Assembly: GCA_027311945.1 (NCBI GenBank) | Contig: DAICXZ010000023.1 | Coordinates: 1 to 41,852 of the forward strand | From: Erythrobacter sp. | Lineage (GTDB): Bacteria; Pseudomonadota; Alphaproteobacteria; Sphingomonadales; Sphingomonadaceae | Reading direction: 5' to 3' | Length of the DNA stretch: 41,852 nucleotides | Shown: positions 17,362 to 25,236 of the stretch, piece by piece | Position numbering within the stretch: the stretch's first letter is position 1 | Layout of the letters: each line of letters starts with the position of its first letter | Translations under genes and position numbers: made by a program | Notes under the pieces: model-generated | The model's database searches: none | Told to the model about the DNA's origin: nothing | Seen by the model: only the letters and a program-made list of their open reading frames with translations

Positions 17362-18792
17362 CTATTCATGCCAGCTCGCCCCGTCGCGTTCGATCAGGGC
17401 GATGGCGGCAGAGGGCCCCCAGCTTCCTGCGGAATAGGTTTTGGGCTTGAGGTCTTCCTCGGCCCAGGTCTCGCGGATGGAATCGATCCAGCTCCATTGC
17501 GCCTCGACCTCGTCGCGGCGCACGAACAGCGTCTGATCGCCCTTGACCAGATCGAGCAGCAGCCGCTCGTAAGCGATGCGCTTTTCCTTGCCCGAGAAGG
17601 CATCTGGCATGGCGATGTTGAGCGGCACCTCGCGCAGGGCAATGCCCTCCTGCTCGATGCCGGGCACCTTTGCCATAACCGAAAGCGTGATGTTTTCCTC
17701 GGGCTGGATGCCGATCACCATGGAGTTGGGCTTCACCTTCGCGCCGGGGAAGATCGAATGCGGAATCTCGCGGAACTGCACCACGATCTCGGTCACGCGG
17801 CGCTGCATGCGTTTGCCGGTGCGCAGGTAGAACGGGGTGCCGTGCCAGCGCCAGTTGTCGATATGGGCTTTCAGCGCGACGAAGGTCTCGGTGTCGCTGT
17901 CACGGCCCAGTTCCTCGTCATAGCCGGGCACGATCTCGCCCACACTCGCGCCGCCGCGATACTGCCCGGTGACGCTTTCGCCCGGACTGATCTTGCGCAG
18001 CGCGCGCAGCACCTTCACCTTCTCGTCGCGCACTGCGCTGGCATCGAAATGGGTCGGCGGCTCCATCGCGAACAGCGCGAGGAGCTGGAGCATGTGGTTC
18101 TGCACCATGTCCCTCAACGCCCCGGCATCGTCGTAGAAGTCGACCCGGCTTTCGAGGCCGACCGTTTCGGCGACGGTGATCTGCACATGCTCTATCAGCT
18201 GCGCGTTCCACAGCGGCTCGAACAGGATGTTGGCAAAGCGCAGCGCGATCAGGTTCTGCACCGTCTCCTTGCCGAGATAGTGGTCGATGCGGAAAATCCG
18301 GTCTTCGCTGAAGGCCGAGGCAACCGCGTCGTTGATCTCGCGCGAGGTGGCAAGATCGGTGCCGAGCGGTTTTTCGAGGCAGATGCGGGTGTTCTCGCCA
18401 GCCAGGCCATGGGCCTCCAGCCCCTCGATGGTGGGCTTGAACAGGCTCGGCGCGGTCGAGAGGAAGATCGCCACCTGCCGGTCCTTGCCGACCTTCTCCG
18501 CCAGATCGGCGTAGTTCTCGGGCGTCGTGACGTCGAGTGTCTGATAATGCAGGCAATTGAGGAAATCGGCCAGTGGGCCGCGCCGATCGGCCGGGAGGTG
18601 TTTCTCCAGCGCGGCGCGGGCGAAATTGCGAAACTCTATGTCGGTCATGTCCGAGCGCGCGGTGCCGACGATGTTCAGATCGTCGGGCAGCAGGCCGTCG
18701 GCATGGAGAGCTGCCAGACTTGGCAGCAGCATGCGCTGGGAAAGGTCGCCAGTGGCACCAAAAAGAACAAGCGTGTCGGCCCTTACGGTCAT
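17362..18792 (-). CDS. zwf: glucose-6-phosphate 1-dehydrogenase
   Basis: Zwf oxidises glucose-6-phosphate to 6-phosphogluconolactone with reduction of NAD(P)+. The 476-residue protein has the Rossmann motif LVLFGATGDLSQRMLLPSL at its start and the substrate-binding signature RIDHYLGKETVQNL, followed by FANILFEPLWN. The ATG at 18792 follows CAGGGGA at a suitable distance and begins directly before the Rossmann fold, so it was preferred to longer in-frame extensions. It is the first gene of the operon zwf-edd-glk-eda-ppc. Confidence 0.96.
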   Translation of the reverse strand: MTVRADTLVLFGATGDLSQRMLLPSLAALHADGLLPDDLNIVGTARSDMTDIEFRNFARAALEKHLPADRRGPLADFLNCLHYQTLDVTTPENYADLAEKVGKDRQVAIFLSTAPSLFKPTIEGLEAHGLAGENTRICLEKPLGTDLATSREINDAVASAFSEDRIFRIDHYLGKETVQNLIALRFANILFEPLWNAQLIEHVQITVAETVGLESRVDFYDDAGALRDMVQNHMLQLLALFAMEPPTHFDASAVRDEKVKVLRALRKISPGESVTGQYRGGASVGEIVPGYDEELGRDSDTETFVALKAHIDNWRWHGTPFYLRTGKRMQRRVTEIVVQFREIPHSIFPGAKVKPNSMVIGIQPEENITLSVMAKVPGIEQEGIALREVPLNIAMPDAFSGKEKRIAYERLLLDLVKGDQTLFVRRDEVEAQWSWIDSIRETWAEEDLKPKTYSAGSWGPSAAIALIERDGASWHE

Positions 18793-18840
18793 AAATCCCC
18801 TGTTGAGAGCGTTCCCAGTCATAACGAGCTGGCTTATGCA

Positions 18841-18869
18841 ATAGTGCTGCATCGCATCATTGCGGGCAA
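18841..18869 (-). promoter_or_regulatory. possible promoter of the zwf operon
   Basis: On the minus strand TTGCCC (18864-18869) and CACTAT (18841-18846) are separated by 17 bases, about 50 bases upstream of the zwf start. The -10 match is only partial. The transglutaminase stop lies just upstream, so transcription from that gene is the alternative. Confidence 0.3.
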
Positions 18870-18872
18870 GCT

Positions 18873-19676
18873 CTAGCCGGAGATTTCTTCCACCGCTACC
18901 TCGCTGAAATCGAATTGCGCGGCGCCGAACACAGTCATGAAGCTGACGTCCGCCGCGTCGCGGCCCACGCCGATCTTGGCCGTCTGCGCAGGCTCGGCCA
19001 TGCCGGTCGCATCGACCAGTTGCCAGGTGCCACCCTGCGGGGTTTCCGGGTCAGCCAGGAACACCTCGGCGATCGCGTGAAAGTCTTGCGGGGTGACGCC
19101 CGGAGCAAAGCAGCTGACATAGCGCGCCGGGATTGCCGCTGCCCGTGCGAGCGACACCAGCACGTGCGCAAAATCGCGACAGATGCCGGCCTTCGCATCG
19201 ATCGTGTCGAGCGCGGTGGTGGAAGCATCGGAGGAGCCGGGCGTATAGGCGATATTCTGCGCCACCCAGTCGCGCATCGCGGCGACCTTGGCACCGCCCT
19301 CGAGCCCGGCAAACTCGCTGCCGACGAGGTCGAACAGGCTGGATGCCTGGCAATAGCGCGAATCGAACAGGTACTTCACCGCTTCGCCTGGAAGCAGCCG
19401 CGGCGGCACCCGGCCCATCAGCTCCAGTTCGGCGATCTGGCGCATGACTTCGACAGTGGCCGTATAGTCTACCCGGCATTCCCCCTCGGCGTGAATCCAG
19501 AAGCGGTCGCCGATATTGTCCTGCGCAGGCACCCGCGCGGTGTGCATCGCCTTGGGAATCCAGGTGTCGGAGGTCAGCAGCTTCTGTTCGAGCAGCGGGG
19601 CGGCCTCGAACTGGAGCAGCACGTCGGTGGGCTGCCAAAGGGTAAAGCCGAAATGGGCGGAAATCGACAGCGGCAT
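18873..19676 (-). CDS. transglutaminase-like (papain-fold) family protein
   Basis: A 267-residue soluble protein with an N-terminal beta domain (ISAHFGFTLWQPTDVLLQFE) and a transglutaminase-core domain. The catalytic triad is visible as Cys166 in DAKAGICRDFAHVLV, His200 in DFHAIAEVFL and Asp222 in WQLVDATGM. Members of this bacterial family are thought to act as cysteine peptidases or amidases, often on unknown peptides. No signal peptide is evident. It lies between yjbQ-like and zwf on the same strand but has no clear functional tie to either. Confidence 0.86.
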   Translation of the reverse strand: MPLSISAHFGFTLWQPTDVLLQFEAAPLLEQKLLTSDTWIPKAMHTARVPAQDNIGDRFWIHAEGECRVDYTATVEVMRQIAELELMGRVPPRLLPGEAVKYLFDSRYCQASSLFDLVGSEFAGLEGGAKVAAMRDWVAQNIAYTPGSSDASTTALDTIDAKAGICRDFAHVLVSLARAAAIPARYVSCFAPGVTPQDFHAIAEVFLADPETPQGGTWQLVDATGMAEPAQTAKIGVGRDAADVSFMTVFGAAQFDFSEVAVEEISG

Positions 19677-19703
19677 GGGCTCGGGGGCTTTCGCGAGAGT
19701 GAG

Positions 19704-19734
19704 GCGGGACTGTAATGCTTACGGCCAGTCTCGC
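19704..19734. terminator. hairpin between the YjbQ-like and transglutaminase genes
   Basis: GCGGGACTG (19704-19712) and CAGTCTCGC (19726-19734) can form a 9-bp stem with one G-U pair and a 13-base loop. It lies just after the YjbQ-like gene on the minus strand. There is no U-run, so it is only a candidate terminator. Confidence 0.4.
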
Positions 19735-19743
19735 GCGAAGTTC

Positions 19744-20160
19744 CTACTCACCGATGACATGGGCCACGATTTCGCGCCTGTGAGGGTGCGCACGGTGTTC
19801 GGCAAGGAAAATCCCCTGCCATGTCCCCAGCAACAGACGCCCGTCGCCAACTGGCAGCGAAAGCGAGGCTCCGGTCAGCACAGAGCGCAGGTGGGCGGGC
19901 ATGTCGTCGGGCCCTTCGTCGTCGTGCTCGTAATGCGGTCCTTCCGGCGCGATGCGGTCAAGCCAGCGCAAGGTGTCGCGTGGCACGGCGCTGGCAGCGT
20001 TCTCGTTGATCAGCAGGCTGGCCGAGGTGTGGCGGCACAACAGCGTGACGAGGCCGGTCTCGATCCCGGTCTCGGCAAGCCATGCGGCCACCTCGCGGGT
20101 GATCTCGATAAGGCCTTTTCTTTGTGTGGGCACGGTGAAGCGGGTCTGATGTTGTCGCAT
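19744..20160 (-). CDS. YjbQ/UPF0047 family protein
   Basis: A 138-residue protein with the UPF0047 signatures LCRHTSASLLINENA, HDDEGPDDMPAH and LLLGTWQGIFLAEHR, which hold a cluster of conserved histidines and acidic residues. Databases label relatives as a secondary thiamine-phosphate synthase because of weak activity in E. coli; the physiological role is unsettled. Length is normal. The ATG at 20160 is divergent from the DUF6152 gene with about 80 bases between them. Confidence 0.9.
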   Translation of the reverse strand: MRQHQTRFTVPTQRKGLIEITREVAAWLAETGIETGLVTLLCRHTSASLLINENAASAVPRDTLRWLDRIAPEGPHYEHDDEGPDDMPAHLRSVLTGASLSLPVGDGRLLLGTWQGIFLAEHRAHPHRREIVAHVIGE

Positions 20161-20239
20161 GCCGCGGGTTTAGAGCGCTAATCTCTTGCGTGACAGAGTC
20201 AAAAATGCTCAACAATCGTTACAGGAGAGAGGTACTTTC

Positions 20240-20632
20240 ATGAGCAGACTTATCCTTGCGCCCCTTGCGTTGGTTGCGGCGCTGGCCGGAGGCCTTGCCA
20301 GTGCACACCATTCTTTCGCTGTCTTCTTTGACGACAAGCAGGAAGTGACCCTGCGTGGCACCGTCACCATGTTCCGCTTCACCAATCCCCACGGCACGCT
20401 CGCCTTCGATGTGCGGGGGGCGGATGGCGAGGTCCAGCACTGGCGTGCGGAGACCAATGCGCCTTCGGTCCTGCAACGGCGCGGATGGACGCGGGGCAGC
20501 GTGCGTCCGGGGCAGGTGATCACGATCAAGGGTTGGCGCGCCCGCGATGGCAGCCGCTATATCCGCATGGGCGAAGTGCGCGATGCCGAAGGCAACCTCG
20601 TCGGCGGCCGGTTTGGAACGGCCGATGACTAA
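20240..20632 (+). CDS. DUF6152 family secreted protein
   Basis: A 130-residue exported protein. A signal peptide (SRLILAPLALVAALAGG) ends at the Ala before HHSFAVFFDD. The mature part has the DUF6152 hallmarks HHSF, EVTLRGTVTMFRFTNPH and LQRRGWTRGSVRPGQVITI, suggesting a small beta-barrel (OB-like) periplasmic protein. Function is unknown. AGGAGAG upstream supports the ATG at 20240. Its last eight bases overlap the following gene, so the two are translationally coupled and probably act together. Confidence 0.83.
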   Translation: MSRLILAPLALVAALAGGLASAHHSFAVFFDDKQEVTLRGTVTMFRFTNPHGTLAFDVRGADGEVQHWRAETNAPSVLQRRGWTRGSVRPGQVITIKGWRARDGSRYIRMGEVRDAEGNLVGGRFGTADD

Positions 20633-21365
20633 GCGCTGGCTCGCAATCGCGCCGCTCGCGCTGGCCATTGCCGCCCCCGTCGTGGCGCAGGATGTTCCTG
20701 ATTTCGAGGGCTTCTGGGGCCTGTCGTGGACGCCCGGAGAAGCCGCTGCCGACATGGTCGAGGCGTTGCCGCCGAACACGGTGGTGATCGAGGACACCGG
20801 CGCGGCAGAGTTTCCGCGCGGCGAATTCGGCGGACTGATCCTGACGCCCGAAGCCAAGGCCCATGCCGAGACATGGCGCAGCGAAGACGACATGACGCTC
20901 GACCGGGTGTGCCTGCCGCCGAGCATCGTTTACGCCATTCAGGGGCCATTCCCGTTCGAAGTGCACCAGACGCCCGAGCTGATCGTGTTCAAATACGAGT
21001 ACTTCGACCAGACCCGGCTTATCTTCATGGATGGACGCTCTGCGCCCGAGGGCCAGCCGCATTCGAAGATGGGCTTTTCGGTGGGGCACTGGGAAGGTGA
21101 CGATCTGGTGATCGAGACCGATCACATCGCTGCCAGCACGATCACCAACAACGGGCTCGACCATTCCGACGATATCAAGATGATCGAGCGCTATCGTCTG
21201 AGCGAGGACGGCACGAAGTTGCTGTCGACGCAGTGGTTCTCCGATCCCGCCTCCATCGAGAACAACGGCGCGCGCTGGATCGTGTGGGAAAAGCGCGAGG
21301 GCGAGCACATCTACCCCTACGAATGCGACCCGACCTTTGCGCTGGAATATGGCGCGGTTGAATAG
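20625..21365 (+). CDS. conserved secreted protein of unknown function
   Basis: A 246-residue exported protein. A signal peptide (TKRWLAIAPLALAIAAPVVAQ) precedes VPDFEGFWGLSW. The central segment holds SVGHWEGDDLVIETDHI and later DIKMIERYRLSEDGTKLL, a pattern recalling a widespread uncharacterised group with a GHWEGDTLVVET motif that often sits beside DUF6152 genes. It overlaps the DUF6152 gene by eight bases and converges on a TonB-receptor gene 12 bases away. No catalytic motif is recognised. Confidence 0.75.
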   Translation: MTKRWLAIAPLALAIAAPVVAQDVPDFEGFWGLSWTPGEAAADMVEALPPNTVVIEDTGAAEFPRGEFGGLILTPEAKAHAETWRSEDDMTLDRVCLPPSIVYAIQGPFPFEVHQTPELIVFKYEYFDQTRLIFMDGRSAPEGQPHSKMGFSVGHWEGDDLVIETDHIAASTITNNGLDHSDDIKMIERYRLSEDGTKLLSTQWFSDPASIENNGARWIVWEKREGEHIYPYECDPTFALEYGAVE

Positions 21366-21377
21366 CAGGGGTGGGCG

Positions 21378-23432
21378 CTAGAACTCGGCGTAGAGCTGGA
21401 ATTGCACGGTGCGGGCCGAGATGTAGGTCAGCGCTCCGCTGGAACTGACGTTCCAGCCATAGGTGTTCAGCACGTTTTCGCCCCGCACGCGCAGCACCAT
21501 GTCGGCGTCGCCGAGGGTGAAGCGATAGCGCATGCCCAGATCGAGCGTCGTTTCCGCGCCGACCAATAGTGTACCCAAAGCATTGACCGGGCGCGAACCC
21601 TTGTGGTCGAGCGTGAAGTCGAACGAAAGCGGGGAGGAGCCCTGATCGAGCCGCCAGTCGAAGTTGCCGGTCATCCGCACCTTGGGCTGGCCAACAGGGC
21701 GGGTGCCGATCAGGCCCTGGTTGACCGCCTCGCCGCTAAGCGAAGGATCGGACAGCACTGCGCCGCCCAGTAGCGTCATGCCCTCCACGGGGCGGGCGAT
21801 GGCGGAGAACTCCAGCCCCTCGTTCACCACCGTGCCCAGCAGGCGATAACGCAGCGCGGTGTCGAGATTGTAATAGGGTTTCGAGATGCGGAAGGCGCCC
21901 AGCAGCAGAGTGACCGCATCGTCGGGATCGTAGCGGACGACCAGCTCTTCCTGCCGGGTGTTGATGGCGGAGGGGGCCTCGGCCCGGTTCACGGCACGGT
22001 CGGGCGCGACATCGGCCTCCTCCATCCCCCGGGCAAGCGCGCCGAACAGCGTCAGCCGCTTGGTGAGCGCCAGCGCCAGCGATCCGTTCCAGGCAATCGG
22101 CTTGGCTCCCGTGGCGACATCGGGGGTTTCGGCGGCGGCGTAGTCGACGGTCTTGGTATAGTCGATGGCGCTGGCGCCGAGGTCGAAGCGCAGAAATCGT
22201 GTCAACGCGCCCGACCAGGCAAGCCCGGCGAACAGCTGGCGCACCTTGTCGCGGTTGGTATCGCGAAAGGCGAACGTCGGCTCCGCGCGCTGATCGTGAA
22301 TGAACAGCGAGCCCGCGCCGAGTGAGATCCGCTGAGATCCGCCGAACGATCGCAGGCGGTCGCGCCCGCGCAGGCTGGCCGAAACCTGCTGGGCACGGCC
22401 GAGCAGCGAAAATTCCTGCACCAGCCGCAGCTCACCCGAAAAGGAACGATCGAAGCTGCGGGGCGAGGCAACAATCGCGCGCTCGCCGATGGTGCCGTCG
22501 GCAGTGACCCCGGTCATCAGGTCGGAAAAGCGGCTGAGGTCACGCTTGCCGGAGAAGAAGGCCCCGCTTTCAAGGCGCAGGCCCTCGCCGAGCGGTGTGC
22601 GCACGATCAGGCCGCCGTCGAGCGTGTCGGTGGCGTTGTCGGCCCAATCCTGCCCGAGAAAGCGGAAGCGCTCGATCTCGGGCGGCAAAGCGTCGCCTGC
22701 CACGAAGATCGTCGGCTTGGCTTCGTTATCGCGAGTGCCGCCGACTGAGGCGAAAGCGAGAACTTCGGTTTCGGCCTTCGGGTCGTAGGACAACACGAAC
22801 CCGATATTGGCGCGGTGGGCACGGCTCGAATCTTCGCTCTGGCTTGCGCGATAATAGCCGCCCGAGAACAGGCCCACGCCCGGAGCGATCCCGGCAAGCC
22901 GCAGATCGTAGCCGAAGCCTTCGTGGCCACGCTCGCGCCGACTGACGTCGACCGTCAGCGAACGGCCGAAGCTGGCCTTGCGCAGGCCGTAATCGACAAG
23001 GCCGGTGGGGGCGGGAAAGGCATAGCCCAGAGTGGCAATACCGACACGGATCGTGCTCGACGAGGCGAGGCGCGGCGAGAGGGTGTTCACCTGGTCGTAG
23101 TAGAGCGCTTCCAGCCTCACGTTGCCTGCATCGACCGGATTAAAGCCGCGCACCTCGCTCGTCGAATAGAGCCCGGTCCGTTCGCTGCCGACCTGGCGGC
23201 CGAAGGCATCGTTGCTTTGCGCGATGGCGTTTTCGGCCACCGTTTGCGTTGCTTCCTCCTCATCCGCCGTGGGTTCGGAGGTTATGGGCAACTCATCCCC
23301 TGGCTCTTCTTCGGGCTGGCCCTTGCTGGCCGCCGCCACGCCTTCGGCCAGAGCAGGCGCGGGCAGGCACAGCGTCAGCACGCTCGCGCACAGCAGCCAG
23401 CACGACCGCGTGGTCCGGTAGAATATCGACAC
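21378..23432 (-). CDS. TonB-dependent outer-membrane receptor
   Basis: A protein of about 684 residues ending in the aromatic LYAEF typical of outer-membrane barrels. An N-terminal signal peptide (RSCWLLCASVLTLCLPAPALA) is followed by an acidic stretch, then a plug-like region (DAFGRQVGSERTGLYSTSEV, RGFNPVDAGNVRLEALYYDQ) and repeated amphipathic beta strands. It would import a scarce ligand across the outer membrane using TonB energy; the ligand is unknown. The GTG at 23432 was chosen because AGGA lies nine bases upstream and it starts just before the signal peptide; the frame is open to a TTG at 23501. It is downstream of the M20 amidohydrolase on the same strand, separated by a hairpin. Confidence 0.82.
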   Translation of the reverse strand: MSIFYRTTRSCWLLCASVLTLCLPAPALAEGVAAASKGQPEEEPGDELPITSEPTADEEEATQTVAENAIAQSNDAFGRQVGSERTGLYSTSEVRGFNPVDAGNVRLEALYYDQVNTLSPRLASSSTIRVGIATLGYAFPAPTGLVDYGLRKASFGRSLTVDVSRRERGHEGFGYDLRLAGIAPGVGLFSGGYYRASQSEDSSRAHRANIGFVLSYDPKAETEVLAFASVGGTRDNEAKPTIFVAGDALPPEIERFRFLGQDWADNATDTLDGGLIVRTPLGEGLRLESGAFFSGKRDLSRFSDLMTGVTADGTIGERAIVASPRSFDRSFSGELRLVQEFSLLGRAQQVSASLRGRDRLRSFGGSQRISLGAGSLFIHDQRAEPTFAFRDTNRDKVRQLFAGLAWSGALTRFLRFDLGASAIDYTKTVDYAAAETPDVATGAKPIAWNGSLALALTKRLTLFGALARGMEEADVAPDRAVNRAEAPSAINTRQEELVVRYDPDDAVTLLLGAFRISKPYYNLDTALRYRLLGTVVNEGLEFSAIARPVEGMTLLGGAVLSDPSLSGEAVNQGLIGTRPVGQPKVRMTGNFDWRLDQGSSPLSFDFTLDHKGSRPVNALGTLLVGAETTLDLGMRYRFTLGDADMVLRVRGENVLNTYGWNVSSSGALTYISARTVQFQLYAEF

Positions 23433-23475
23433 GCCTGGTATTCCTGATTGCGCTTTTCGGGGCAGGGAAGGCGGC

Positions 23476-23529
23476 AACGGGCTGCCTTTCGCTCTAAGCA
23501 AAAGGCCGCCCGCCGCGAGGAAGCCCGTT
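23476..23529 (-). terminator. hairpin after the M20 amidohydrolase gene
   Basis: AACGGGCT (23476-23483) pairs with AGCCCGTT (23522-23529), and directly inside the left arm GCCTTT (23484-23489) pairs with AAAGGC (23501-23506). It is between the M20 stop and the TonB-receptor start and may terminate or attenuate transcription between them. Confidence 0.55.
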
Positions 23530-23533
23530 GGGC

Positions 23534-25117
23534 TCAGCCGCCCGTGGGCGGATAGGGGATGCCGAGCTGGTCGAGATAGGTGTCGTACTTGCTCGGGTCG
23601 TAATAGAACTGCTCCTGCTCGGGGCGGATGCGGTCCATTATCTCCTTGTTGAGGTGAATGCCGGGCATGTCCTCATCGGTCAGCACGGGATCGTAGCTCT
23701 CTTCGGCGAACTGCACCTCTTGCTGATACTGCTTGGCTTCAGCCAGTTCGTCCGGGTTCATCATCAGGTCGAGCGTGGTCAGTGCCACCGCCTTGGCACC
23801 TGCCACGGCGCCCTTGTGGGCGATAGGCGTGGCCATGGCGACGGCAGCAGTCTGGTGATGGCCGATCATGCTCGGGATGTTCGAGGGGAAGCGGATGGTG
23901 ATGGTCGGCACCGCCCACATGATGTCGCCGATATCGTCCGAGCCGCCGCCGATCGAGAATTCCGCCGGGCCGCGCAGTGGCTCGATCTCGGTCTTGAGAG
24001 GCTCGACCGGACGGTCGAGCCCTTCCTGCACCAAGCGGGTGAAGGTTTGGTCGTCTTCAGTCCATGCGGGCATGCCGACATACTCGATGTATTGCTGCGC
24101 CAGTTCGGCCATCGGCTTGTTGCCGTGCTGCGGGGCGGCGTAGCCGAGCACGCGGCGGGTCACCGTGGTATCGGTGGCCATGGCGGCAGCCTCGGAAATG
24201 CGGTTGCCGGTCTCGTAAAGATTGCGGATGCTATCGAACTCGCGCTCGCGGAAATAGTACCACACCGAGGCGACATCGGGGACGATGTTGGGCTGGCCGC
24301 CGCCGTTGGTGATCACATAGTGCGAGCGCTGGGTGGGATAGAGGTGTTCGCGCCGCATGTTCCAGGCGGTGTTCATCAGCTCCACGCCGTCAAGCGCGCT
24401 GCGCCCGGCCCATGGTGCGCCAGCACCGTGCGAGGACGAGCCGTGGAAGGTATATTCGACCGACACCATGCCGTTGCCGCCGCCGTCGCCATAGCTGGTG
24501 CCGAAGCCGTTGCCGACGTGGGTGAAGATGCAGGCGTCGAAGCCCTCGAACATGCCTTCGCGAACGAAGAAGGCCTTGGTCGCCAGCAGCTCTTCGGCGA
24601 TGCCGGGCCACAGCATCAGCGTGCCGGGGATGTTCTCGCGCTCCATGATGTCCTTCACCGAGAGTGCTGCGGCGACCATCACGGCCATCCCTGAGTTATG
24701 GCCTTCGCCGTGACCCGGAGCGGCCTCGATCTGCGGGCGCAGTTCGGTGATGCCGGGAACCTGGCTGAGGCCGAGCAGACCGTCAACGTCGGAGCCGAGC
24801 GCGATCTTGGGGCCGCCGGTGCCGTTGGTCCAGGTGGCGGTGAAGGCGCTGGGAATTCCCGCCGCGCCCTTGACGATGGTGAAGCCGTTCTCTTCGAGGA
24901 TGCCGGTCAGGTATTCCTGGGTTTTGAATTCCTGGAAGCCGGGTTCGGAGAAGCTGAAGATGCTGTCGACGATTTCCTGCACCAGCTTGGCGCGGGAATC
25001 GACGCCGGCGACAGCCTCATCGCGCAGGTTGTCGGGAATTTCGGCGGCGGCGGGGCTGGCAATTGCGAGCGACAGCGTGGCCGCTGCGGCGAGGAAGGTG
25101 GAGCGTACAGACATCAT
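23534..25117 (-). CDS. secreted M20-family amidohydrolase (AbgB-like)
   Basis: A 527-residue exported metal-dependent amidohydrolase. A signal peptide (RSTFLAAAATLSLAIASPAAA) precedes IPDNLRDEAV. M20 metal and catalytic residues are seen in ALGSDVDGLLG, GHGEGHNSGMAVMVAA, GIAEELLATKAFF, FHGSSSHGAGAPWAGRSALD and the late SMIGHHQTAAVA. The layout fits the p-aminobenzoyl-glutamate hydrolase subunit B group, which splits amide bonds of acylated amino acids or dipeptides; the true substrate is unknown. Two adjacent ATGs (25117, 25114) follow AAGGAACC. The frame is open further upstream, but that part is not protein-like and overlaps the upstream hairpin. It lies between two TonB-dependent receptors, suggesting it trims an imported compound in the periplasm. 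Confidence 0.88.
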   Translation of the reverse strand: MMSVRSTFLAAAATLSLAIASPAAAEIPDNLRDEAVAGVDSRAKLVQEIVDSIFSFSEPGFQEFKTQEYLTGILEENGFTIVKGAAGIPSAFTATWTNGTGGPKIALGSDVDGLLGLSQVPGITELRPQIEAAPGHGEGHNSGMAVMVAAALSVKDIMERENIPGTLMLWPGIAEELLATKAFFVREGMFEGFDACIFTHVGNGFGTSYGDGGGNGMVSVEYTFHGSSSHGAGAPWAGRSALDGVELMNTAWNMRREHLYPTQRSHYVITNGGGQPNIVPDVASVWYYFREREFDSIRNLYETGNRISEAAAMATDTTVTRRVLGYAAPQHGNKPMAELAQQYIEYVGMPAWTEDDQTFTRLVQEGLDRPVEPLKTEIEPLRGPAEFSIGGGSDDIGDIMWAVPTITIRFPSNIPSMIGHHQTAAVAMATPIAHKGAVAGAKAVALTTLDLMMNPDELAEAKQYQQEVQFAEESYDPVLTDEDMPGIHLNKEIMDRIRPEQEQFYYDPSKYDTYLDQLGIPYPPTGG

Positions 25118-25195
25118 CTCTGGTGGTTCCTTGCGCTTGGATTGTGGAATGGGTTTGCCCGCATGAGGCGGGTCGTTTGCGGTCCTGAATACGAA

Positions 25196-25227
25196 CCGGG
25201 GGCCGACATCCTGATGTCGGCCCCCGG
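25196..25227 (-). terminator. strong hairpin between the second TonB receptor and the M20 gene
   Basis: CCGGGGGCCGACATC (25196-25210) and its exact inverse (25213-25227) form a perfect 15-bp stem with a very tight loop, nine bases past the TonB-receptor stop at 25237. It is the strongest hairpin in the window. With only a short pyrimidine-rich tail, it may be a terminator, an attenuator or an mRNA-protecting 3' stem. Confidence 0.72.
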
Positions 25228-25236
25228 AACTTTGCC

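Noticed and set aside
21378-23432. First TonB receptor considered as a plugless barrel
   Set aside because: A plug-like segment (EVRGFNPVDAGN, LEALYYDQ) is present, though divergent, so it does not look truncated.
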